In this document: positions 20,951 to 32,273 of the stretch, one piece after another
Position numbering within the stretch: the stretch's first letter is position 1
How the letters are laid out: every line of letters begins with the position of its first letter
NCBI GenBank assembly: GCA_020544565.1
Contig: CP078014.1
Coordinates: 3,412,016 to 3,476,015, forward strand
Length of the DNA: 64,000 nucleotides
Direction of reading: 5' to 3'
Source: Bradyrhizobiaceae bacterium
GTDB lineage: Bacteria; Pseudomonadota; Alphaproteobacteria; Rhizobiales; Xanthobacteraceae
The notes under the pieces: model-generated
What the model saw: only the letters and a program-made list of their open reading frames with translations
Database searches by the model: none
Told to the model about the DNA's origin: nothing
Position numbers and translations under genes: made by a program

Positions 20951-20984
20951 CTGATCCGATCCGTGCCTGCCGCTTGGCCGCGCC

Positions 20985-22328
20985 TCAGTTGGCGGCCTTG
21001 CTCGCGGTGGTCTTTTCCGACGGCGGCGCCGAGGTGGTCTGCTTGATGCCGTGCAGCAGATCCGTCGCGGACTTCAGCGCCTTGTCGTCCTTGGTGTCCG
21101 GCGGCACGTAGGACTGCGAGCCGGTTTCCTCCTGGCCGTCGGCCTTGAGGTGGCCGCGCAGCGAGGCTTCGCCCTTGGTGTCGGTCTTGGCCTTGAGGTC
21201 GTCCGGCACGTCCTGCAGCACCTCGATGTCCGGGGTGATGCCCTTGGCCTGGATCGACTTGCCCGACGGCGTGTAATAGCGCGCGGTGGTGAGCCGCAGC
21301 GCGCCGTTGCCCGCGCCGAGCGGGATGATGGTCTGCACCGATCCCTTGCCGAACGAGCGGGTGCCGATCAGGGTGGCGCGCTTGTGGTCCTGCAACGCGC
21401 CGGCGACGATCTCCGACGCCGAGGCCGAGCCGCCGTTGATCAGCACGATCACCGGCTTGCCCTTGGCGAGGTCGCCGGGCTTGGCGGTGCGGCGCTGGGT
21501 TTCCTCGGCGTTGCGGCCGCGGGTCGAGACGATCTCGCCGCGATCGAGGAAGGCATCGGACACCGACACCGCTTCCTCGAGCAGGCCGCCCGGGTTGTTG
21601 CGCAGGTCGAGGATGAAGCCCTTGAGCTTGTCGGCCCCGATCTGCTGGGTCAGGTTCGCCATCTCGCGCTTGAGACCTTCGGTGGTCTGCTCGTTGAAGG
21701 TGGTGATGCGGATATAGCCGATGTCGTCGCCCTCGACGCGCGCGCGTACCGAGCGGACGCGGATGTTGTCACGGGTCAGCGTGACGTCGATCGGCTTGTC
21801 CTGTCCCTTGCGGATGATGCGCAGCTTGATCTTGGTGTTGACCGGGCCGCGCATCTTCTCGACGGCCTGATTGAGGGTCAGGCCCTGCACCGCTTCGTCG
21901 TCGAGATGCGAGATGATGTCGTTGGCCATGACACCGGCCTTGGACGCCGGGGTGTCGTCGATCGGCGACACCACCTTGACGAGGCCGTCCTCCATCGTGA
22001 CTTCGATGCCGAGGCCGCCGAACTCGCCGCGGGTCTGCACCTGCATGTCCTTGAAGCTCTTGGCGTCCATGTAGCTCGAGTGCGGATCGAGCGCGGTCAC
22101 CATGCCGCTGATCGCGCTCTCCACCAGCTTGCTGTCTTCGGGCCGCTCGACATAGTCGCTGCGCACCCGTTCGAACACGTCGCCGAACAGGTTGAGCTGG
22201 CGGTAGGTGTCGGACGACGCGGCGCGCGCGGTCGAACCCACCAGCGTTGCGCGCGGCTGGGTCAGGAACAGCGTCGCCGCCGCGCCGACCGCGGCGCTGA
22301 GAAGAATGAGGGAAGTCTTGCGCATCAT
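20985..22328 (-). CDS. ctpA: carboxyl-terminal processing protease (S41)
   Basis: Periplasmic serine protease with a Ser-Lys dyad. The 447 residues comprise an N-terminal signal/anchor (about 5-24), a PDZ domain (about 100-185, GGLGIEV ... KAGVMANDIIS) and the S41 core with catalytic S303 in SASASE (301-306) and K328 in SFGKGSVQ, spaced as in Prc/CtpA. The C-terminus is a charged, low-complexity tail. CtpA proteases typically control peptidoglycan endopeptidases. Its start overlaps the end of the upstream envC-like gene by four bases, so the two are co-translated. Confidence 0.95.
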   Translation of the reverse strand: MMRKTSLILLSAAVGAAATLFLTQPRATLVGSTARAASSDTYRQLNLFGDVFERVRSDYVERPEDSKLVESAISGMVTALDPHSSYMDAKSFKDMQVQTRGEFGGLGIEVTMEDGLVKVVSPIDDTPASKAGVMANDIISHLDDEAVQGLTLNQAVEKMRGPVNTKIKLRIIRKGQDKPIDVTLTRDNIRVRSVRARVEGDDIGYIRITTFNEQTTEGLKREMANLTQQIGADKLKGFILDLRNNPGGLLEEAVSVSDAFLDRGEIVSTRGRNAEETQRRTAKPGDLAKGKPVIVLINGGSASASEIVAGALQDHKRATLIGTRSFGKGSVQTIIPLGAGNGALRLTTARYYTPSGKSIQAKGITPDIEVLQDVPDDLKAKTDTKGEASLRGHLKADGQEETGSQSYVPPDTKDDKALKSATDLLHGIKQTTSAPPSEKTTASKAAN

Positions 22329-23662
22329 CCGCGAACCTTTTCGCCTTCACTTGCGGCCCACCATGGGCCTGAATCGATTGGAGCGCCGTCCTTGCGGAAC
22401 TCGATATAGAGCACAGGCTGGCTGGATGCAGCCGCCAGAATCGACGCGACCTGAGACGTGGTCCCCATGGTCGCGACCGGTTCTCCCGTCAGAACAAACT
22501 GGCCGATATTGACCGAAATACGTTCCATCCCGGCGATCAGGACATGATATCCGCCGCCCGCATTGAGGATCAAGAGTTGTCCGTAGCTACGGAACGGCCC
22601 GGCATACACAACCCAGCCATCACACGGGGTTGTGACCTGCGCCCCGGGCCGCGTGGCGATGGAAAGGCCCTTTTCCTGGCCGCCCGCGCCGTCGGAACCG
22701 CCAAAACTGCGGATCCGGGTGCCGTTAACCGGAATTGGCAATAAACCCTTGGCCGAGGCGAAGGCGATCGCCGGGCTGAGCCGGGCGGGGTCCTTCAGCG
22801 CGCCGAGATTGGGCTTGCCGTTCAGCGCCACCGGCGTGCCCTTGGCCTCGGCGGCGGCCGCGGCTTTCGCCGCCGCCTTCACGTCCTGCTCCATTTTGGC
22901 GATCAGGTCCTGAAGGGTATCGGCCTGCTTCGACAGCGCCAGCGCCTTGCGGCGCTCCGCCTCCATATCGCGTTCGGCATCGGCCTGCGCCTTCTGGCGC
23001 GCCTGCACCAGCGCCGCGAGCCGGGTGCGGTCGTCGTTGAGCCGGTCGCGATCGGCCGCGAGCCGGTCGCGCTCCTCGGCAATGTTCTTGCGCAGGCTGA
23101 CCAGTTCGCCGAGGTCACTGGCGAGCTTGGTGGCGCGCGCGCGCATCTCCGGCACCACCGCGCCGAGCAGCATCGCGGTGCGCAGCGATTGCAGCGCATC
23201 TTCCGGTCGCACGAACAGCGCCGGCGGGGCATGGCGTCCGGCGCGCTGCAGGGCGGCGAGCACTTCGGCGATTTCGTCGCGCCGGGTTTCGAGCGAGGCG
23301 CGGATTTCGAGTTCGCGCGCATCGAGCGGCCGCAGCCGCGCCTCGGTGCCGGTCATCTCGGTTTCGACGGTGCGCACGCGCGCGGCGATGTCGATCAATT
23401 GCTGGTTCAGCCGGGTGCGGTCCTGACCGATGGCGGCGATATCGGCCTTGAGCTTCTGCTCCTGCTCGGCGGCTTTCTTCTGCTGCTCGCGCGCAGCTTC
23501 CAGTTCCTGCGTGCGCTGTTTGATCGCCTCCGGATCGGGCGCGCTGGCGGTCGTGTTTTTCGTCGCGGCGGTCTGCGCGTTGGCGACGGCAAGCCAGGGA
23601 TCGAACGCCTGCAGCCATGACAGCGCCAGCGGCAATGCGGCCGCGCGCATCAGCCGATGCAT
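22325..23662 (-). CDS. EnvC-like murein hydrolase activator, M23 family
   Basis: A secreted coiled-coil plus LytM protein of about 445 residues: signal peptide (MRAAALPLALSWLQAF), long heptad-rich coiled coil (about 50-280, with TQELEAAREQQKKAAEQEQK) and a C-terminal M23 domain (PVNGTRIRSFGG ... GYHVLIAGMERISVNIGQFV). Active M23 enzymes have HxxxD and HxH zinc ligands. Here the corresponding places read RIRSFGGSD and YHVLIAGM, so the protein is probably a non-catalytic activator of amidases, like EnvC. An in-frame ATG at 23827 would overlap rlmH and is unlikely; 23662 gives a clean signal peptide, and GTG 23692 is an alternative. Coupled to ctpA by ATGA. Confidence 0.88.
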   Translation of the reverse strand: MHRLMRAAALPLALSWLQAFDPWLAVANAQTAATKNTTASAPDPEAIKQRTQELEAAREQQKKAAEQEQKLKADIAAIGQDRTRLNQQLIDIAARVRTVETEMTGTEARLRPLDARELEIRASLETRRDEIAEVLAALQRAGRHAPPALFVRPEDALQSLRTAMLLGAVVPEMRARATKLASDLGELVSLRKNIAEERDRLAADRDRLNDDRTRLAALVQARQKAQADAERDMEAERRKALALSKQADTLQDLIAKMEQDVKAAAKAAAAAEAKGTPVALNGKPNLGALKDPARLSPAIAFASAKGLLPIPVNGTRIRSFGGSDGAGGQEKGLSIATRPGAQVTTPCDGWVVYAGPFRSYGQLLILNAGGGYHVLIAGMERISVNIGQFVLTGEPVATMGTTSQVASILAAASSQPVLYIEFRKDGAPIDSGPWWAASEGEKVRG

Positions 23663-23717
23663 CGTCGGGGCGGGTGCGGTCGCGTGGGTCACTGTCGCAG
23701 CGCTCTCACAATGGACG

Positions 23718-24200
23718 TCAGACGCGGTGATAGGGATGGCCGGACAAAATGGTCGCGGCACGGTAAACCTGTTCGAGCAGCATGACGCGCACCATCTGGT
23801 GCGGCCAGGTCGCTTTGCCGAACGCAAGGCGCAGCTTGGCCTTGCGCCTCAATTCGGGCGAAAGTCCGTCCGCGCCGCCGATCAGGAAAACGGCGGCGGG
23901 CACGGCGTCGTCGCGCCAGCGGCCGAGATGTTGCGCAAAAACAGGGCTTTCGATGCTGTCGCCGCGTTCGTCCAGCGCGATGATGGATGATTTGTCATGA
24001 ATGAGAGCGGCCATCGCTGCGCCTTCCTCGGCGATCCGAGCCGGTGCGTCGCGCGCGCGGCTCTCGGGAATTTCATGGATTTCAAGGCCGCGAAAGCCGA
24101 GCTTGCGGCCGATGTCGTCGAAGCGCTCGCGATAGCGTTCGGCCAGTTCCCGCTCCGGGCCTTGCTTCAATTTGCCGATGGCGACGATGGCGATACGCAT
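23718..24200 (-). CDS. rlmH: 23S rRNA (pseudouridine1915-N3)-methyltransferase
   Basis: SPOUT-class methyltransferase that modifies helix 69 of 23S rRNA. The 160 residues end with the family signature LAFGKATWPHQMVRVMLLEQ, then YRAATILSGHPYHRV, and contain the SAM-binding knot segment VFLIGGADGLSPEL. It forms part of the conserved rsfS-rlmH neighbourhood. ATG 24200 gives the canonical MRIAIVAIGKLK N-terminus. Confidence 0.96.
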   Translation of the reverse strand: MRIAIVAIGKLKQGPERELAERYRERFDDIGRKLGFRGLEIHEIPESRARDAPARIAEEGAAMAALIHDKSSIIALDERGDSIESPVFAQHLGRWRDDAVPAAVFLIGGADGLSPELRRKAKLRLAFGKATWPHQMVRVMLLEQVYRAATILSGHPYHRV

Positions 24201-24351
24201 GGCGCATCCCTAGCACGGCGCGTCGCCGTCCGGTATCCGCGCGGACATGCAAGCGCATGCCTCGCGCTTCCTTGCACGCTTCGGCCCCGCTCTCGGCGCT
24301 CCTTGTCTTGGCGCGCCGTTTCTCAGCGTGCCGCTTCTCAGGTGCCGCTTC

Positions 24352-24852
24352 TCAGCGTGCCTTGGCCGCCCGCTTGTCGGAGTCCCACATCTTTTCGAGA
24401 TTGTAGAACTCGCGGACTTCCGGCCTGAACACATGCACGATCACGTCGCCGGAATCGATCAGCACCCAATCGCAGTTGGGCAGCCCCTCGATGTGAGGCG
24501 CAGCGATCCCGTTCTCCTTCAGCCCCTTCGCCACGTTCTCCGCGATCGCGCCGACGTGACGGTTGGCCCGTCCCGAGGTCACGACCATGTAGTCGGTGAT
24601 GGAGGATTTGCCGCGAAGGTCGATGGTGACGGTATCTTCCGCCTTCATGTCGTCGAGGCGGGAGAGGATCAGGCTCAGGGTCTGCTCGGCGTCGGGCCGC
24701 ACGGATGCGGCGGGACCGGAGACGACCGGGACGGGCTCGGCCGCGCTGTGCTCCTTCGATGCGACAGGCTTGGAAGACCCGGTCTTGGATGAACCGGTCT
24801 TCGAAGACGCCGCCCTTGAAGAGGCAGCTTTGGGCGAAGCGGTCTTGGACAA
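24352..24852 (-). CDS. rsfS: ribosomal silencing factor RsfS
   Basis: Binds uL14 on the 50S subunit and blocks subunit joining when nutrients are short. The family domain lies at about residues 58-160 (LSLILSRLDDMKAEDTVTID, SITDYMVVTSGRANRH, DWVLIDSGDVIVHVF). The N-terminal 40 residues are a Ser/Lys/Ala repeat tract (repeats of SSKTG), encoded by short direct DNA repeats. The frame has no ATG there; the first start codon is TTG 24852. An ATG just upstream (24887) is out of frame by one, so either the start is non-canonical or a slip in the repeat tract has altered the N-terminus. Confidence 0.88.
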   Translation of the reverse strand: MSKTASPKAASSRAASSKTGSSKTGSSKPVASKEHSAAEPVPVVSGPAASVRPDAEQTLSLILSRLDDMKAEDTVTIDLRGKSSITDYMVVTSGRANRHVGAIAENVAKGLKENGIAAPHIEGLPNCDWVLIDSGDVIVHVFRPEVREFYNLEKMWDSDKRAAKAR

Positions 24853-25006
24853 TACAGATGTGGTCAGGGACCATTCCTTTCACTGTATCGCGGGCGCCGA
24901 ATCCCGACACCCGCTTAATCATATGCATGTGGGGCGAGTTGTTTCAATCGTCCAGATTGCACAGCCGGTTTTTGCCGCGCGCCGTGGCCGGAAAGAGTCA
25001 CCGGCG

Positions 25007-25684
25007 TCATGGCGAGGACGTCTCCTTCCAGCTCCCGTCCGGGTTCCGCAGGCGGGTGGAGGACAGCGGAGATTTCATCCCGGTCAGGAAGGTCCATGCC
25101 GGAGCGCGGCGGTCCGCCAGCGTGCCGGCGCTGCGCTCAGTGATGCGATAGGGCGCGAGCGCGTGGGCGGCCGTGCACGACAGCGCGCGGAACCCGTCGG
25201 GCGGCCGGTCGATCACCGCGATCGGCACCATGGCGGCGATGCGCCGCCAGCCCTCCCAGCGATCGAACTGCGCGAGATTGTCGGCGCCCATGATCCACAC
25301 GAAGCGCGCGCCGGGGCAGCGGCGGCGCAGATACGTCATCGTGTCCACGGTGTAGCGCGTGCCGATGACGGATTCGAGACAGCTCACCTCGATGCGCGGG
25401 TGGCGTGCCACGGCCTCCGCCGCCGCCATGCGGTCGCGCAGCGTATGCAGCGCGCGGCCCTGCTTGAGCGGATTGCCGGGCGTGACCAGCCACCAGATGC
25501 GGTCGAGCCCGAGCCGCTTCATTGCGAACACGCTGACGGCGCGGTGCGCCTCGTGCGGCGGATTGAACGATCCGCCGAGCAGGCCGATGCGCATGCCCGC
25601 GGTGTGCGGCGGAATGCCGTGGGACAGGCAGGCCGAAGCGGGCGCGTCGGTCCCGGGCGGTGCGGTCCCGGACGTGGCGCTCAC
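25007..25684 (-). CDS. nadD: nicotinate-nucleotide adenylyltransferase
   Basis: Converts nicotinate mononucleotide and ATP to deamido-NAD in NAD synthesis. The 225 residues include the nucleotidyltransferase motif [11 protein letters not shown] (HxxH-like, residues about 37-47) and the C-terminal SSTRLR. GTG 25684 overlaps the proA stop (GTGA), supporting coupling and the N-terminal extension of about 30 residues. ATG 25594, directly before RIGLLGGSF, is the alternative. Confidence 0.93.
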   Translation of the reverse strand: MSATSGTAPPGTDAPASACLSHGIPPHTAGMRIGLLGGSFNPPHEAHRAVSVFAMKRLGLDRIWWLVTPGNPLKQGRALHTLRDRMAAAEAVARHPRIEVSCLESVIGTRYTVDTMTYLRRRCPGARFVWIMGADNLAQFDRWEGWRRIAAMVPIAVIDRPPDGFRALSCTAAHALAPYRITERSAGTLADRRAPAWTFLTGMKSPLSSTRLRNPDGSWKETSSP

Positions 25685-26982
25685 GGGCGGGTCTGTCCGC
25701 TGCCGTGGATGCGGTATTTGAAACTGGTCAACTGTTCGGCGCCCACCGGCCCGCGCGCGTGGAATTTGCCAGTGGCGATGCCGATCTCGGCGCCGAAGCC
25801 GAACTCGCCGCCATCGGCGAACTGCGTCGAGGCGTTATGCAGCACGATGGCGGAGTCGACCTCGTTGAGAAATTTTTCGGCGACGCCGATGTCTTCAGTC
25901 ACGACGGCGTCGGTGTGGTGTGAACCGTAGCGCGCGATATGGGCGATGGCGTCGTCGACGCCGTCGACCAGTTTCACCGAAATGATGGCGTCCTCGTATT
26001 CGGTGGACCAGTCGTCCTCGCTGACCGGCTTCACCCGCGCATCCGCACGCTGGATCTCGGCGTCGCCGCGCACCTCGCAATGGGCGTCGAGCAGCATGGT
26101 CACCAGCGGCTTGAGATCGGCGTCGGCGGCGGCGCGATCGATCAGCAGCGTCTCGGCCGCGCCGCAGACCCCGGGCCGCCGCATCTTGGCGTTGAGCACC
26201 ACGGCCTTGGCCATGTCGAGCTTGGCCGCCTTGTCGACATAGACGTGATTGACGCCGTCGAGATGCGCGAACACCGGCACGCGTGCTTCGTCCTGCACGC
26301 GGGCGACCAGGCTCTTGCCGCCGCGCGGCACGATGATGTCGATGGTGCCGCCAAGGCCGGCGAGCATCAGGCCGACCGCGGCGCGATCCCGCGTCGGCAC
26401 CAGCGCGATGGCCTGCTCGGGGAGGCCGGCGTTGCGCAGCCCTTCGACGAGACAGGCGTGAATGGCGCGGCAGGAGCGGAAACTGTCGGAGCCGCCGCGC
26501 AGGATCACGGCGTTGCCGGATTTCAGGCACAGCGCACCGGCGTCGGCGGCGACGTTGGGCCGGCTCTCGAAGATGACGCCGATGACGCCCAGCGGCACCC
26601 GCACCCGCTCGATGGTCATGCCGTTGGGGCGGGTCCAGCGTTCGGTAACCTGGCCGACCGGATCGGGGATCGCGCGCACCACGTCGATGCCGTCGGCCAT
26701 GGCCATGACGCGGGCGTCGGTCAGCGTGAGGCGGTCGACGAAGGCGCTGCTCGCGCCGTTGGCCCTGGCCTCCGCCACGTCCTCGGCATTGGCGGCAAGG
26801 ATCGCCGGCGCATGGGCGCGGATGGCTTCGGCCATGGCGGCGAGCGCCGCGCCCTTCTGCGTTGTCGGGGCCAGCGCCAACACCCGCGCGGCGGCGCGCG
26901 CGCCGGCGCCGAGTTCGGTCATCAGCGCGGCGAGATCGGCGGTGCCGTCGAGGGCTTTGAGAGGCGCGGTCATGGCGGTCAT
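25681..26982 (-). CDS. proA: gamma-glutamyl phosphate reductase
   Basis: Second step of proline biosynthesis: reduces glutamyl-5-phosphate to the semialdehyde with NADPH. The 433-residue protein of the aldehyde dehydrogenase fold has the catalytic cysteine in [13 protein letters not shown], the glutamyl-phosphate region PRGGKSLV and the C-terminal [23 protein letters not shown] 26982 (MTAMTAPL) is chosen; ATG 26973 is also possible. It is downstream of proB on the same strand and overlaps nadD by four bases. Confidence 0.96.
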   Translation of the reverse strand: MTAMTAPLKALDGTADLAALMTELGAGARAAARVLALAPTTQKGAALAAMAEAIRAHAPAILAANAEDVAEARANGASSAFVDRLTLTDARVMAMADGIDVVRAIPDPVGQVTERWTRPNGMTIERVRVPLGVIGVIFESRPNVAADAGALCLKSGNAVILRGGSDSFRSCRAIHACLVEGLRNAGLPEQAIALVPTRDRAAVGLMLAGLGGTIDIIVPRGGKSLVARVQDEARVPVFAHLDGVNHVYVDKAAKLDMAKAVVLNAKMRRPGVCGAAETLLIDRAAADADLKPLVTMLLDAHCEVRGDAEIQRADARVKPVSEDDWSTEYEDAIISVKLVDGVDDAIAHIARYGSHHTDAVVTEDIGVAEKFLNEVDSAIVLHNASTQFADGGEFGFGAEIGIATGKFHARGPVGAEQLTSFKYRIHGSGQTRP

Positions 26983-27098
26983 ATGGGCTCTTGGGTCTCT
27001 AACGCCATGCCCTAGCACAGAAATTCCGCTCCGGCGAGGCGGGCGCGAGGCATGGCTGGATGACGCGGGACAGCGGCTTTGGCGGGCCGGCGCGCGAG

Positions 27099-28235
27099 TC
27101 AGTCGGTGCTGCGCGGGCCGCCGACCACGAGGTCGTCGCGGTGGATCATCTCGGCGCGGCCGCTGACGCCGAGGATCGCGGCGGCGTCGGCGGACGAGCG
27201 GCCCTTGATGCGCTCGGCGTTCTCGGCGTCATAGGCGACAAGCCCGCGCCCGATCTCATGGGTGTCGGGGCCGCGCACCACCACGGCGTCGCCGCGCGCG
27301 AACTGGCCCTCGACCCGGATCACGCCGGCGGGCAGCAGGCTCTTGCCGGCGCGCAGCGCCGCCACCGCGCCGGCGTCGATGACGAGGGTGCCCTTCGGCT
27401 CCAGCGACCCGGCGATCCAGCGCTTGCGGGCGGTGACGGGATTGGCGGGGGTGAGGAACCAGGTGCACGGTCCGCCATCGGCGATGGCCTGCAGCGGATG
27501 GGCGATCTTGCCCGAGGCGATCAGCATGTGGGTGCCGGCGCTGGTCGCGATCTTGGCGGCCTCGATCTTGGTGCGCATGCCGCCGCGCGACAGTTCGGAT
27601 GCGGCGGCGCCCGCCATCGCCTCGACGTCGGCGGTGACGGCTACGACCACGGGAATGAGCCTGGCGTTGGGATTGACCGAGGGCGGGGCGGTGTAGAGCC
27701 CGTCGATGTCCGACAGCAGGATCAGGAGATCGGCGCTGGTCATGGTGGCGACCCGCGCGGCGAGGCGGTCGTTGTCGCCGTAGCGGATTTCGTTGGTGGC
27801 GACGGTATCGTTCTCGTTGATCACCGGCACCGCGCGCCATTCCAGCAGCTTCGAGATGGTCGAGCGCGCGTTGAGATAGCGCCGCCGTTCCTCGGTGTCC
27901 TGCAGGGTGACGAGAATCTGTCCCGCGCCGATGCCGTGCGCGCCGAGCACCTCCGACCAGATGCGCGCCAGCGCGATCTGGCCGACGGCCGCCGCCGCCT
28001 GGCTCTCCTCCAGCTTGAGCGCGCCGGCCGGCAGTTTCAGCCGGCTTCGTCCCAGCGCGATCGAGCCGGACGACACCACCAGCACATCCTTGCCGTCCTG
28101 GTGCAAGCGGGCGATGTCGGCGGCGAGCGCCTTGAGCCAGTCCTCGCGCACCTCGCCGGCGGCGGAATCGATCAATAGCGACGAGCCGACCTTGACGACG
28201 ATGCGGCGGAAACTGGTGAGCTTGGGGTTCGACAT
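27099..28235 (-). CDS. proB: glutamate 5-kinase
   Basis: First step of proline biosynthesis, the ATP-dependent phosphorylation of glutamate, normally feedback-inhibited by proline. The 378 residues show the amino-acid-kinase domain ([34 protein letters not shown]) and a C-terminal PUA domain (about 285-370). Adjacent to obgE upstream and proA downstream, the usual alphaproteobacterial order obgE-proB-proA-nadD-rsfS. Confidence 0.96.
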   Translation of the reverse strand: MSNPKLTSFRRIVVKVGSSLLIDSAAGEVREDWLKALAADIARLHQDGKDVLVVSSGSIALGRSRLKLPAGALKLEESQAAAAVGQIALARIWSEVLGAHGIGAGQILVTLQDTEERRRYLNARSTISKLLEWRAVPVINENDTVATNEIRYGDNDRLAARVATMTSADLLILLSDIDGLYTAPPSVNPNARLIPVVVAVTADVEAMAGAAASELSRGGMRTKIEAAKIATSAGTHMLIASGKIAHPLQAIADGGPCTWFLTPANPVTARKRWIAGSLEPKGTLVIDAGAVAALRAGKSLLPAGVIRVEGQFARGDAVVVRGPDTHEIGRGLVAYDAENAERIKGRSSADAAAILGVSGRAEMIHRDDLVVGGPRSTD

Positions 28236-28291
28236 GAAGAAGCCGGCGTTTGGCGGGAACGGATTGTGCGGCGAAGGAGCGGCGAAGGGCG

Positions 28292-29512
<1,221 letters not shown>

Positions 29513-29535
29513 TCATCGCCGCAACAGGCGATAAA

Positions 29536-29574
29536 AGGCCACAGCCGCGCCGGTTGCGGCCACGGCTGTGGCCT
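29536..29574. other. 12-bp perfect hairpin between obgE and a DMT gene
   Basis: AGGCCACAGCCG (29536-29547) and CGGCTGTGGCCT (29563-29574) form a perfect stem. On the minus strand it is followed by TTTTATC and so looks like an intrinsic terminator about 160 bases upstream of obgE; on the plus strand it is followed by CTTAAA. It could be an orphan terminator of rpmA-side transcription, a leader attenuator of obgE, or a relic of a lost gene. The rest of the 312-base gap (29378-29689) shows no gene. Confidence 0.55.
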
Positions 29575-29689
29575 CTTAAAGGATGGGCGATCCCTGATGG
29601 GACGCGTTCCTTGTCTGCGGACCGGCTGTCTGTTCCGCCGGAAGGCGTGCGTCCATCATGGTCTGGTTTCCTTCTCGCCGGCGCCGTCC

Positions 29690-30601
29690 ATGTTCGCAAA
29701 ACTCTCCCTCGATGCCGGCCACCGCTCGGCGCGGCTTGCGGGCATCGCGCTGATGCTGCTGGCGGTGTGGCTGTTCTCGTTCGGCGACGCGCTCGGCAAA
29801 TACATCGTCGCGACCTATTCGGTCGGGCAGTTGCTGCTGCTGCGCGCCGTGGCCAGCCTGGCGCTGCTGTCGCCGGCGATCTGGCGCAGCCGCGCCGCGT
29901 TCCGCGCCATCCAGCGGCCGGGCCTGCAACTGCTCCGGGTCGTGCTGTCGACGCTCGAGGTCGCGGCCTTCTTCCTCGCCACCGTCTATCTGCCGCTGGC
30001 CGATGTCATCACCTACTATTTGGCCGCGCCGATCTTCGTCACCGCGGCCTCGGCGCTTTTCCTCGGCGAGCAGGTCGGCTGGCGGCGCTGGAGCGCCATC
30101 GCGGTCGGCTTCGCCGGCGTCATCGTCGCGCTGCGCCCGTCGGCGGAGGCGGTGAGCTGGCCGGCGATGATCGCGCTGGCGGGTAGCATGTCCTTCGCCG
30201 CGCTGATGATCATCACCCGCTCGTTGCGCGGCACGCCGGACGTCGTGCTGACCTCGGCCCAGTTTCTCGGCACCCTGGTGTTCGGTGCGGTGCTGGCGCC
30301 GTTCGGCTGGATCACGCCGGGAGGGTTCGATCTCGGCCTGTTCGCCTGCGCCGGATTCATTTCCATCGGCGCGGCGCTGTGCGTCAACCGCTCGCTCAAG
30401 CTCGCGGAAGCCAGCGTGGTGACGCCCTATCAGTACACCATGATCATCTGGGCGGTGATCTTCGGATACGTCGTGTTCGGCGACGTGCCCTCGGTGGCGA
30501 TGCTGGTGGGGGCTGCGATCATCATCGCGGCCGGGCTCTACATCTTCCTGCGCGAGCGCAGGATGGCGCGCGAGGCGGTGATGGTGCCGCCGCCCGGCTG
30601 A
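29690..30601 (+). CDS. DMT-family (EamA) transporter
   Basis: A 303-residue inner-membrane protein of the drug/metabolite transporter superfamily: ten predicted hydrophobic segments in two EamA repeats (first about 15-145, second about 155-290), ending in a short basic tail (FLRERRMAREAV). Family members export small metabolites or amino acids; the substrate is unknown. ATG 29690 is preferred since the frame runs far upstream without family similarity. It is followed by a close paralogue, and the two share many identical stretches (YLAAPIFVTA, GWRRWSA, VGFAGVI, ALRPS, LRGTPD, QYTMI). Confidence 0.87.
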   Translation: MFAKLSLDAGHRSARLAGIALMLLAVWLFSFGDALGKYIVATYSVGQLLLLRAVASLALLSPAIWRSRAAFRAIQRPGLQLLRVVLSTLEVAAFFLATVYLPLADVITYYLAAPIFVTAASALFLGEQVGWRRWSAIAVGFAGVIVALRPSAEAVSWPAMIALAGSMSFAALMIITRSLRGTPDVVLTSAQFLGTLVFGAVLAPFGWITPGGFDLGLFACAGFISIGAALCVNRSLKLAEASVVTPYQYTMIIWAVIFGYVVFGDVPSVAMLVGAAIIIAAGLYIFLRERRMAREAVMVPPPG

Positions 30602-30704
30602 GGCGCTGGCGCGGCCGGGCCCTGCGTTCGCGGCAGTTGTCTTGGATGACGTTCTCCCGCAGCCTCAACGGCGTCTCCGATTCGTCTCGCCCGCTTGCCT
30701 GCCG

Positions 30705-31625
30705 ATGCCGCCTTTCGCCAAATCGCCGATCATCGGCCGCTCGTCCGCACTTGCCGGCATCCTGTTCATGCTGGCGAGCGTCGGCATTTTCGCGCTGACC
30801 AATGCCTTCTCCAAGGCGATGGTCGCGACCTATCCGCCGGCGCAGGTGTTCTTCGTCCGCGGCTTCGGCGCGCTGGCGGTGCTGCTGCCGTTCCTGGCGC
30901 GCGACAATTTCGCCGCCGCGCGCCGGGTGCAGCGTCCGGCGCTGCAAGCCTTGCGGGTGGCGTTCTCGGTGGCGGATGGCATGCTGTACTTCACGGCGGT
31001 GAAATATATTCCGCTGGCGGATGCCACCACCTGCTATCTCGCCGCGCCGATCTTCGTCACCGCCCTGTCGGCGATCGTCCTGCGCGAGCCTGTCGGCTGG
31101 CGGCGCTGGAGCGCGGTGGTGGTCGGGTTCGCCGGCGTCATCATCGCGCTGCGCCCGAGCGGCGCGACGCTGGGGGGACCGGCGCTGATCGCGCTCGCCG
31201 GCAGCCTGTGCATGTCGGGCATGATGATCGTCACCCGCTTTCTGCGTGGTACGCCGGACACCTTTCTCGCCACCGCGCAGGTGGTGGGTTCGTTCGTCTT
31301 CGGCGGGTTCCTTTCCACGTTCCACTTCGTGTCGCCGCCACTCCTGATCACCGCGCTGCTGGTGCTCAGCGGCGTGGTCAATGTCGCCGGCGTGATGTGC
31401 CTCAACCGCGCACTGCTGGTGGCGCCGGCGAGCGTGGTGGCGCCGTTCCAGTACACTATGATCGTGTGGGCGATCGTGCTCGGCTTCCTGGTGTTTGGCG
31501 ATGTGCCGTCGCCGAACACGGTGATCGGCGCCGTGATTGTCACCGCGGCCGGGCTGTACATCTTCCTGCGCGAGCGCAAGGTGATGTACCGCGAGCCGCA
31601 GCCGAACCCGCCGACGGTGGTGTGA
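30705..31625 (+). CDS. DMT-family (EamA) transporter, paralogue
   Basis: A 306-residue ten-helix EamA transporter, clearly a tandem duplicate of the preceding gene (common stretches YLAAPIFVTA, GWRRWSA, VVGFAGVI, ALRPS, YIFLRER). Divergence is widespread, so the duplication is old. ATG 30705 is chosen; TTG 30642 would add 21 residues without family similarity. It converges with the GNAT gene, with only 15 bases between stops. The substrate is unknown. Confidence 0.86.
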   Translation: MPPFAKSPIIGRSSALAGILFMLASVGIFALTNAFSKAMVATYPPAQVFFVRGFGALAVLLPFLARDNFAAARRVQRPALQALRVAFSVADGMLYFTAVKYIPLADATTCYLAAPIFVTALSAIVLREPVGWRRWSAVVVGFAGVIIALRPSGATLGGPALIALAGSLCMSGMMIVTRFLRGTPDTFLATAQVVGSFVFGGFLSTFHFVSPPLLITALLVLSGVVNVAGVMCLNRALLVAPASVVAPFQYTMIVWAIVLGFLVFGDVPSPNTVIGAVIVTAAGLYIFLRERKVMYREPQPNPPTVV

Positions 31626-31640
31626 GGGCGCGGCCGGTGT

Positions 31641-32231
31641 TTACCTCCGCCGCGCCGCGTTGCTCCAGCTTTTCAGCGACGCCCACACCGCGCGCTCCAG
31701 CTTGAAGCGGTCCACCGGCGTGGACGAGCCCAGCGCGAGAGAGCGATGCAGCTCGACGCCGGTCCACTGGAAGCCGCACTTCTCCAGCACGTGGCGCGAG
31801 GCGGGGTTGAGCACCCGCGCGCCCGCCAGCAACTGGTCGATGGCGAATTCCTCGAAAGCGTAGTCGATCGCCGCGCGCGCCGCCTCGGTGGCGTAGCCCT
31901 TGCCGCCGTGGCCGATGCCGAGGCAATAGCCCAGCTCGGGGGCGGCCTCGCTGCCCCAGCTGATGCCGACAAGGCCGACCGCCTCGCGCTCGCGCTCGAT
32001 CAGGAACACGGTGTCGCTGGTGCGGGCCACCGTGGTCACGAAGCTGACGGCGTCGTCCAAGGTGTAGGGATGCGGCACCCGGCGCAGGTTGTCGGCCACC
32101 CGCTTGTCGCCAACGATGCCGGCAATGGCCTTGACGTCGGCGAGCGTCGGCTGGCGCAACACCAGCCGCGTGGTCTCGAGGACGACGGGACCCGAATCCC
32201 GCAACGCCGATGGCGGTATCTGCTGCAACAT
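31641..32231 (-). CDS. GNAT-family N-acetyltransferase (RimJ/RimL-like)
   Basis: A 196-residue acetyltransferase of the GNAT_3 group: ETTRLVLRQPTLADVKAI at the N-terminus, acetyl-CoA site region YCLGIGHGGKGYATEA, and NPASRHVLEKCGFQWTG, the usual end of the RimJ/RimL fold. It likely acetylates a protein N-terminus or small molecule; the target is unknown. ATG 32231 has a perfect AAGGAG ribosome-binding site. It lies downstream of rpmA beyond a strong terminator, so it is probably a separate unit. Confidence 0.88.
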   Translation of the reverse strand: MLQQIPPSALRDSGPVVLETTRLVLRQPTLADVKAIAGIVGDKRVADNLRRVPHPYTLDDAVSFVTTVARTSDTVFLIEREREAVGLVGISWGSEAAPELGYCLGIGHGGKGYATEAARAAIDYAFEEFAIDQLLAGARVLNPASRHVLEKCGFQWTGVELHRSLALGSSTPVDRFKLERAVWASLKSWSNAARRR

Positions 32232-32273
32232 GGCTGGCTCCTTCCCGCATTCGTCCCGAACGGCAACGAACAC

